Shown here one piece after another: positions 58,928-64,000 of a stretch of DNA of 64,000 bases. The DNA comes from Planctomycetota bacterium (GTDB lineage Bacteria > Planctomycetota > UBA1135 > JACQFD01). Position numbers and translations under genes: made by a program. The stretch is from contig JAEUHX010000047.1 in assembly GCA_016792805.1 (NCBI GenBank), positions 1-64,000 on the forward strand, written 5' to 3'. The notes under the pieces were generated by a model. That model had not been told where the DNA came from, did no database searches, and saw only the letters and a program-made list of their open reading frames with translations. Every line of letters begins with the position of its first letter. The stretch's first letter is position 1.

Positions 58928-60079
58928 TCAGCGGCTCGCGAGCGAGCCCCGGAGCACCTGCTCGTAAACCGCCTCGACGCCCCGCACCATGCCGTCGCGG
59001 GTCCAACGGGCGAGCGCGGCGGCGTGGGCCGCGTCGCCGAGGCGGCGCCTCAGCTCGGGTTGCGTTCGCAACATCTCGACGGCCTGATCGAGACCATCGA
59101 TAGAGCCATCGAACACGAGCCCCGTCTCGCCGTGGCGCACGAGCTGCGGAAGCATCCCCGCGTCGGAGACCACCACCGGGATGCCCGAGCACATGGCTTC
59201 CTTGACGGCGCGGCAAGTTCCGTCGGTGCCGGGGACCATGTAAGCCTTCACGTCGAAGGTGCGCAGCGCCGCCACGTACTCGTCCGCGCGAAGCACACCG
59301 GGGAAGAGCACGCGGTCGCCAATGCCCATGGCAGCCGCCGGGTCGCGCGCCACTTCCTTCTGGTGCGTGCCTCCGCCGAGGATCACCACCCGGGCGCGCG
59401 GATCGCGCTCGCAAAGGCGGCGTGCGACCTCGAGAAAGACATCAAATCGTCGGCGAGCCTGGACGCGCGCCACGATGCCGAAGACGAAGGCGTCTCGCGG
59501 CAGCCCGAGCTTTTCGCGGGCGTCGGGCACGGCGCGGTTGCGATCGAACCGGACCGTGTCGATCGCCGGCTCCACCACAAAGGTGCGCTCCGGGTCGTAG
59601 CGCTTCTCGCGCGCCACGATGTCGCGCGCCCCTTCGCAGGCCACCAGGAGGGCGTTCGTCGCCGTGCGAAGCGAGAAGCGCTCGCGCACGTCGGTGCCGG
59701 GACCGTCGGGCTCATAGGTGCTGCGAACAATCGGGATCGTGCGCCGGGAGATCTTCCGTGCGACTGCTGCGATCAGGTGATCGCTCCGGAGATGGCAGTG
59801 GATCAGATCGGGAGGCTTCGACTGGAGCAGCGTGGTGAGCTTCAGCGCGTCGCGCACCAGACTCACCGGCTCAAAATGCTTGGGCAGCTCGAAACCCTCG
59901 ACACGATTCAAGCTGCGGCGCTGCGTCTGCTTGGTGAAATGATCGTCGCCCCCGCGCTGGCGCCCAAACGCGATACGCACCTGGTAGCCCGCCTTCTGCT
60001 GCGATTCGGCGAGGTGAACCGCCAGCTCCGTGGGGCCGGTCCACTTCCAGTTGCCATAGAGGTGCAGGACGTCGGGCAT
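58928..60079 (-). CDS. Family 4 glycosyltransferase
   Basis: 383 residues from the ATG at 60079. GT-B fold: HLYGNWKWTGPTELAVHLAE at the N-terminus, PPDLIHCHLRSDHLIAAV, RFVFGIVARVQARRRFDVFL-like donor-domain start, EYVAALRTFDVKAYMVPGTD, and GTCRAVKEAMCSGIPVVVSD with the conserved Glu of the EAMxxGxPVV motif. It uses a nucleotide sugar for glycan chain growth in the cytoplasm. The frame extends 63 codons upstream without homology. Confidence 0.9.
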   Translation of the reverse strand: MPDVLHLYGNWKWTGPTELAVHLAESQQKAGYQVRIAFGRQRGGDDHFTKQTQRRSLNRVEGFELPKHFEPVSLVRDALKLTTLLQSKPPDLIHCHLRSDHLIAAVARKISRRTIPIVRSTYEPDGPGTDVRERFSLRTATNALLVACEGARDIVAREKRYDPERTFVVEPAIDTVRFDRNRAVPDAREKLGLPRDAFVFGIVARVQARRRFDVFLEVARRLCERDPRARVVILGGGTHQKEVARDPAAAMGIGDRVLFPGVLRADEYVAALRTFDVKAYMVPGTDGTCRAVKEAMCSGIPVVVSDAGMLPQLVRHGETGLVFDGSIDGLDQAVEMLRTQPELRRRLGDAAHAAALARWTRDGMVRGVEAVYEQVLRGSLASR

Positions 60080-60197
60080 GTCGCGCCCGCCAGGATACGC
60101 CGAGCACGCACGCCCGCGCACGCGCAGACTCCACGCCATCTCACGCGCGGGAGCCGCTCCCCGCCGCCGGTGATTTGTATCTTTTGCAGCGGAACCG

Positions 60198-60653
60198 CTA
60201 GCCGTTGCGACTCCCGACCGGTTTCGCGTAGAGCACAACGCGCGACACTTCGGCGAAGCCGAGCGCACGGTGGGCGCGATGGCTCAGCTCGTTGTCGATC
60301 TCGGCGTCGGAGGCGATCTCCGTGCAGCCCCGCTCGGAAAGCCACTTTTCCGCGAATTCGAGCAGCCCACGGCCGACTCCTCGCCGACGGTGGCTCTCGC
60401 GGACGAACCACCCCTCCACATAGCCGACCGGGTGGCTCGAGCATCCTTCCGCCCCTTCACGAATCGAGATCTCCGCGAATCCCACAATTTCACCGCTCGG
60501 ATCCTCTGCGAAGACCACCACAGCTTTCTCGGGGTTCGCAAGAATCTCCGGCATCTCGGCCGCGAGTTCCTCCCGTGGAGTCTCCGGCCAGAGCGCGGCG
60601 CGAAGCTCGAGCCAAATGGAATTCTCGACGGATCGATGGGGCCGGTAGCGCAT
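60198..60653 (-). CDS. GNAT acetyltransferase related to aminoglycoside 6'-N-acetyltransferases
   Basis: 151 residues. From WLELRAALWPETPREEL through PVGYVEGWFVRESHRRRGVG (acetyl-CoA loop RRRGVG) to TEIASDAEIDNELSHRAHRA and LGFAEVSRVVLYAKPV it matches the whole length of AAC(6')-I enzymes of the Acinetobacter/Serratia chromosomal type. It would acetylate a primary amine; aminoglycosides are possible, but a native amino-sugar substrate is just as plausible given the surrounding glycan genes. No mobile element is next to it. Confidence 0.8.
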   Translation of the reverse strand: MRYRPHRSVENSIWLELRAALWPETPREELAAEMPEILANPEKAVVVFAEDPSGEIVGFAEISIREGAEGCSSHPVGYVEGWFVRESHRRRGVGRGLLEFAEKWLSERGCTEIASDAEIDNELSHRAHRALGFAEVSRVVLYAKPVGSRNG

Positions 60654-60783
60654 GGCGGAATGCGAGTACGGAGCCCGTCGCCACTTCGATCCGGTTCGGT
60701 CATTTCCAACGTGCATGGCGCGCCCGATCCCGCAGACCACGGCGCTTCCAACGCCCCGCGTGCGCGCCCATCATGATGCGCCC

Positions 60784-61425
60784 ATGGAACGCGTTGTCAT
60801 CCTCGGTGCGGGCGATCTCGGCCTCTCGCTGCGCACCTACCTTGCCGACCGCGGGGACACGCGTCTAGTCGGTTACCTCGACGACAGCCGCCCGCGGGGC
60901 GAGGGCGTTGAGGGCGTCGAGGTCCTCGGCGCCGCCGCCGATGCGCCCGCGCTGCAGCGCGCCGGCGCCTTTGATCGCGTCGTCTATGCCATCGGCTATC
61001 GCAATTTTGAGATTCGCATTCAGCTTTTTGAATCGCTTCGCCGGGAGGGCGTGCGCTTCCATGGCGTCGTCCACCCATCATCGTATGTCCACAAAACGGC
61101 CAAGCTCGGCGAGGGAGTTCACATTTTTCCCGCCGCCGTCCTCGACATGGCCGTCGAGGTCGAGCACAACGTCGTCCTCAATACGGGCGTGATCCTCGCG
61201 CACCACGCCCACATCGGGCCGCACGGCTACTTCGGCCCCGGCGCCAAGGTCTCCGGCTTCACGCGCGTGGGCGCGGGCTGTTTTGTGGGAATCGGCTCCA
61301 CCATCATCGAGAAGCTCACCGTCGGGGAGCGATCACTCATCGCCGCCGGCGCCGTCGTCACCGGAGACGTGCCGCCGCGCTCGCTCATGGCCGGCGTTCC
61401 GGCCGTCCGCAAGAAAGAGCTGTAA
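60784..61425 (+). CDS. NeuD/PglD-family sugar O- or N-acetyltransferase
   Basis: 213 residues. N-terminal Rossmann-like PglD_N domain (RVVILGAGDLGLSLRTYLAD, VGYLDD), then a left-handed beta-helix with hexapeptide repeats (IFPAAVLDMAVEVEHNVVLN, TGVILAHHAHIGPHGYFGPG) and a catalytic His in HHAHIG. It transfers acetyl from acetyl-CoA to an amino sugar or sialic-acid-like precursor. First of four plus-strand glycan genes, 6 bp before the epimerase. Confidence 0.88.
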   Translation: MERVVILGAGDLGLSLRTYLADRGDTRLVGYLDDSRPRGEGVEGVEVLGAAADAPALQRAGAFDRVVYAIGYRNFEIRIQLFESLRREGVRFHGVVHPSSYVHKTAKLGEGVHIFPAAVLDMAVEVEHNVVLNTGVILAHHAHIGPHGYFGPGAKVSGFTRVGAGCFVGIGSTIIEKLTVGERSLIAAGAVVTGDVPPRSLMAGVPAVRKKEL

Positions 61426-61431
61426 CATTTC

Positions 61432-62322
61432 ATGATTCTCGTCACGGGAGCCACGGGCTTCGTCGGAAGCCACATTTTCGGGACGCTCCGCCGGCGCCAC
61501 GAGGGCTTCCGCGCGCTCGCGCGCGACCGAGAAAAGTATCGTTCACTTTTCGGCGCCCACGGCCGACCCGTTCACGCCGACCTCCACGACCTTCGCAAAG
61601 GCGATTTCAACGAAGACCGCGTCACGGCGATCGTCCATTGCGCGGCGGAAGTGTGGCCTGTCGAGGGCGGCGACGCGCGGCGGTTCGATTCCAATATTGA
61701 GGGTACGCGCCGGCTGTTCGACGCCGTCGATCACAAGCACCTCGAGCAGGTCGTTCTCCTGTCGAGCTTCGCCGTGTGCGGGGCGCTCTCCGGCACGATC
61801 GACGAGCGCACGCCGCGAAAGCCGCAGACCCCCTACGCCGAATCGAAGGCGGCCCAGGAGGAGCTCTGCGAGGACTTCGCGGCGCGCACGGGGCTGCCGG
61901 TGGCGATCTTGCGCTTGCCGTCGGTCTACGGCGCGCGGCAGCGCCCGGAGACCGTGCTGCCGCGGTTCGTGGAAGAGGCGCGCGCCGGGCGGCCGCTGAT
62001 CCTCACGGGGCCGCCGCTGCGCCTGCAGAACTTCCTCTATGTGGCCGACGTGGTCGAGGCCGTGGATCGCTGCCTCGACGTGGGCGCCAACGGGATCTTT
62101 GCGCTGGGCGCGGCGCGCGAGACGACGCTGCGGGAGCTCGCCGACACGATCGTGAAGGTGACCGGCTCGCGCGCCGGCGTCGGCGTGAGCAAGCGCGACG
62201 TGGCGAGCGCGCCGAGCGCGGTGCCGTTCCACATCGACTCGGCGCGCGCCCGCGAGCGCCTGGGGTGGGAGCCGCAATTCAGCCTGGAGCAGGGGCTGCG
62301 CGAGATGCTGGCCGCGCAGTGA
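61432..62322 (+). CDS. NAD-dependent epimerase/dehydratase (extended SDR)
   Basis: 296 residues. Rossmann motif ILVTGATGFVGSH at residues 2-14. The catalytic triad region has LSSFAVCG (Ser) and TPYAESKAAQEELC (YxxxK). Substrate loop RLPSVYGARQRPETVLPRFV and C-terminal RLGWEPQFSLEQGLREML. It probably interconverts or dehydrates a nucleotide sugar for the surface glycan. Confidence 0.9.
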   Translation: MILVTGATGFVGSHIFGTLRRRHEGFRALARDREKYRSLFGAHGRPVHADLHDLRKGDFNEDRVTAIVHCAAEVWPVEGGDARRFDSNIEGTRRLFDAVDHKHLEQVVLLSSFAVCGALSGTIDERTPRKPQTPYAESKAAQEELCEDFAARTGLPVAILRLPSVYGARQRPETVLPRFVEEARAGRPLILTGPPLRLQNFLYVADVVEAVDRCLDVGANGIFALGAARETTLRELADTIVKVTGSRAGVGVSKRDVASAPSAVPFHIDSARARERLGWEPQFSLEQGLREMLAAQ

Positions 62323-62367
62323 GCGCGCGGCATCGCGCCGCTTCCTTGCTACGCTCCGCGCCTCGTC

Positions 62368-63342
62368 ATGCCCAAGCTCCTCGTTACCGGCGTCGGCTCC
62401 AACATCGGGCAGGGAATCCTCAAATCCCTGGCCGCGGCGGGGCTCGACGGCGACGTCGTCGGCACCGATGTGTTTCAATTCGCCGCGGGCTTCGCGTGGT
62501 GTCAGGCCGCGTATCAAGTGCCCTTCGCGAACGCACCCGAGTACGCGCCGCGCTTAATCGACATTCTGCGGCGGCACGGCACGCAGCTCGTGCTGATCGG
62601 CTCGGAGGCGGAAACGTGGGAGCTGAGCAAGCTCAAGGCGCGGCTCGAGCGCGAGACGAGCGCCAAAATTGTGGTCAACGGACCCGAGCTGATCGGACGC
62701 ATGTCGGATAAGTGGGGAGTGGCGGAGCTTTTCCGTGAGGCCGGGCTCAATTATCCGAAGTCGATCATCGACATGGGCAAGCGCCGCGAGCTCGTGGCGC
62801 AGCTCGGCTATCCGCTGATTCTGAAGCCGCGGCGCGGCTGGTCGGCGCGGGCGGTGCAGAAGATTGAGGACGACGAGTCGCTCGATTTCTATGCGAAGCA
62901 CACGCCGGAGCCGATCCTGCAGGAGTATCTCGAGGGCGATGAATTCACCTGCGCCGTCGTGTTCGACCGCGACGGGAATTATTGTGATCACGTCGTGATG
63001 CGCCGCGATCTGCTGAGCGGTACGACGTTCCGCGCGGAGATCGTCGCGCGCCCCGACATCGACGAATATGTGGTGTCGTTTGCGCGCAAGCTGCGGGCGG
63101 TGGCGTCGATCAATTTGCAGCTTCGCGTGACGAAGCGCGGCCCCGTCTGCTTTGAGATCAATCCGCGCTTCTCGGGCACGACGGCGATGCGCATGAAGGC
63201 CGGGTTCAACGACGTGGCGGCCGTGGTGCGCAACTTCCTCGACGGCACGCCGATCGGGAAGCAGCCGGCGCAGCGAAAGCGAATCTTGAGGTTCTGGGAC
63301 GAAGTGGTGATCGAGCCCGACGATCCGCGGTTTCCCAAATAG
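62368..63342 (+). CDS. ATP-grasp enzyme (carbamoyl-phosphate synthase-like)
   Basis: 324 residues. PreATP-grasp domain (KLLVTGVGSNIGQGILKSLA, GTDVFQFAAGFAWCQAAYQV), then the ATP-grasp fold with LGYPLILKPRRGWSARAVQK, ILQEYLEGDEFTCAVVFDRD and the metal-binding end CFEINPRFSGTTAMRMKAGF. Enzymes of this group are found in polysaccharide loci and may ligate an amino acid to a sugar acid; the substrate is not known. The following gene's GTG overlaps the last base of its TAG. Confidence 0.87.
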   Translation: MPKLLVTGVGSNIGQGILKSLAAAGLDGDVVGTDVFQFAAGFAWCQAAYQVPFANAPEYAPRLIDILRRHGTQLVLIGSEAETWELSKLKARLERETSAKIVVNGPELIGRMSDKWGVAELFREAGLNYPKSIIDMGKRRELVAQLGYPLILKPRRGWSARAVQKIEDDESLDFYAKHTPEPILQEYLEGDEFTCAVVFDRDGNYCDHVVMRRDLLSGTTFRAEIVARPDIDEYVVSFARKLRAVASINLQLRVTKRGPVCFEINPRFSGTTAMRMKAGFNDVAAVVRNFLDGTPIGKQPAQRKRILRFWDEVVIEPDDPRFPK

Positions 63343-64000
63343 TGGGCGACGCCGTGCCCCGCGTCACCGCCTGCGTTCTCACAAAAAACGAGGAGAAGCA
63401 TCTTCCGGCGTGCCTCGAGAGCCTGCGCTGGGCCGATGCGCTGCAGGTGCTCGATTCGGGGAGCACCGACCGCACGCTCGAGATCGCGCGGCGCTTTGGT
63501 GCACAAATCCTGCAGCGCCCGTGGACGGGGTTCTACGACCAGCGCGTGCATCAATTCGCGATGGTCGAGACCGAGTGGCTTTTCTGGCTCGACGCCGACG
63601 AGCGCTGCACGCCGCAGCTTGCGCAGGAGATTCGCGATCTGCTGAAGAGTGAGCCGGCGCGCGCGGGCTACACCGTGCCGCGGCTCACCTATTTTCTCGA
63701 TGCGCCCATTCGCCGCTGCGGGTGGTTTCCCGACCGCATGCCGCGGCTCTTCCGCAAGGATTCTTGGTCTTTCAATCGCCCCGGCATCCACGCGAAAATT
63801 GAGATCCGCGGCGGCAGCGGCGAGCTGCGCGGATTGATTGAGCATTATCCGTACGATTCGCTGGCTGTGTACTATCGGAAGATGGCCTCCTACGCCGTCG
63901 AAACGGCCGATTACAAATTCGCCCAAGGCAAACGCTGCAGCCTCGCGGGCGCTCTGGCCATCGGGCCCGCGCGCTTCCTCAAGACGTATCTCCTGCAGCG
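63342..64000 (+). CDS. WaaE-like family 2 glycosyltransferase, cut by window edge
   Basis: 219 codons visible; the C-terminus is outside the window. Starts at the GTG at 63342 (or 63354). Motifs: VTACVLTKNEEKHLPACLES, DSGSTDRTLEIARRFGAQIL, FWLDADERCTPQLAQEI, PRLFRKDSWSFNRPGIHAKI. This is the layout of WaaE/LpsC-type glucosyltransferases acting on lipid-A core or similar glycans. Last visible member of the 60.8-64 kb glycan run. Confidence 0.88.
   Translation, partial: MGDAVPRVTACVLTKNEEKHLPACLESLRWADALQVLDSGSTDRTLEIARRFGAQILQRPWTGFYDQRVHQFAMVETEWLFWLDADERCTPQLAQEIRDLLKSEPARAGYTVPRLTYFLDAPIRRCGWFPDRMPRLFRKDSWSFNRPGIHAKIEIRGGSGELRGLIEHYPYDSLAVYYRKMASYAVETADYKFAQGKRCSLAGALAIGPARFLKTYLLQ

Overview
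The window looks like chromosomal DNA of a high-G+C bacterium, most likely a Planctomycetota. The clues are: GTG (and some TTG) starts in many genes; genes packed with 4-bp ATGA/GTGA overlaps; secreted FG-GAP, HEAT, squalene-cyclase-like and carboxypeptidase-regulatory proteins; a small pseudopilin operon; and an ECF sigma/zinc anti-sigma pair. The FG-GAP protein also ends in a C-terminal beta-domain of a type I associate with that phylum. The phylum call is an inference. I saw no rRNA, tRNA, CRISPR array, integrase or transposase gene.

Layout. 1-6.7 kb is an eroding accessory region, visibly less G+C-rich than the rest. It holds a secreted protein cut by the window edge, an AAA_14/DUF4143 ATPase broken by frameshifts, an intact AbiEi antitoxin next to an AbiEii toxin stub, the remains of a DUF6883/DUF4926 pair, and copies of a mosaic hairpin-rich repeat whose third copy lies at 35.3-35.8 kb. 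6.7-11.4 kb is a five-gene operon: ECF sigma factor, anti-sigma factor, two coiled-coil proteins and a squalene-cyclase-like secreted protein. 11.5-14.3 kb carries membrane and housekeeping proteins (YugP-like zinc protease, endonuclease/exonuclease/phosphatase family). 14.35-18.4 kb is a minor-pseudopilin operon in which the largest protein has a CxxCH heme-type motif. 18.6-24.1 kb has a B12-dependent radical SAM enzyme, a large envelope protein and a SprT-like protease.

24.3-29.0 kb encodes an NAD-dependent formate dehydrogenase with two unusual features. The catalytic subunit reads an in-frame UGA as selenocysteine, with a bacterial SECIS hairpin just downstream. The alpha chain is also split: its catalytic body is the first gene, a NuoE-NuoF fusion the second, and its iron-sulfur N-terminus the third. 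29.0-33.8 kb (minus strand) is a four-gene run: HEAT-like protein, CpsD-like ATPase lacking the Walker A lysine, coiled-coil protein, and a MamK-like bacterial actin. This is the best candidate in the window for a little-described system.

33.8-45.3 kb contains an M28 peptidase, a HEAT lipoprotein, a PLP aminotransferase, a very unusual Pro-rich/aromatic-rich TPR protein, a galactokinase and a PpiC-type foldase. 45.2-50.8 kb has a glycosyltransferase, a second PpiC-type protein, an NtrY-like histidine kinase and a GT-C-like membrane protein. 50.9-64 kb ends with an FG-GAP protein, an MFS permease and a glycan-assembly district: TIM-barrel hydrolase-like protein, fused double Kdo/WaaP-type kinase, GT4, AAC(6')-like acetyltransferase, NeuD-like acetyltransferase, sugar epimerase, ATP-grasp enzyme and a GT2 running off the right edge.
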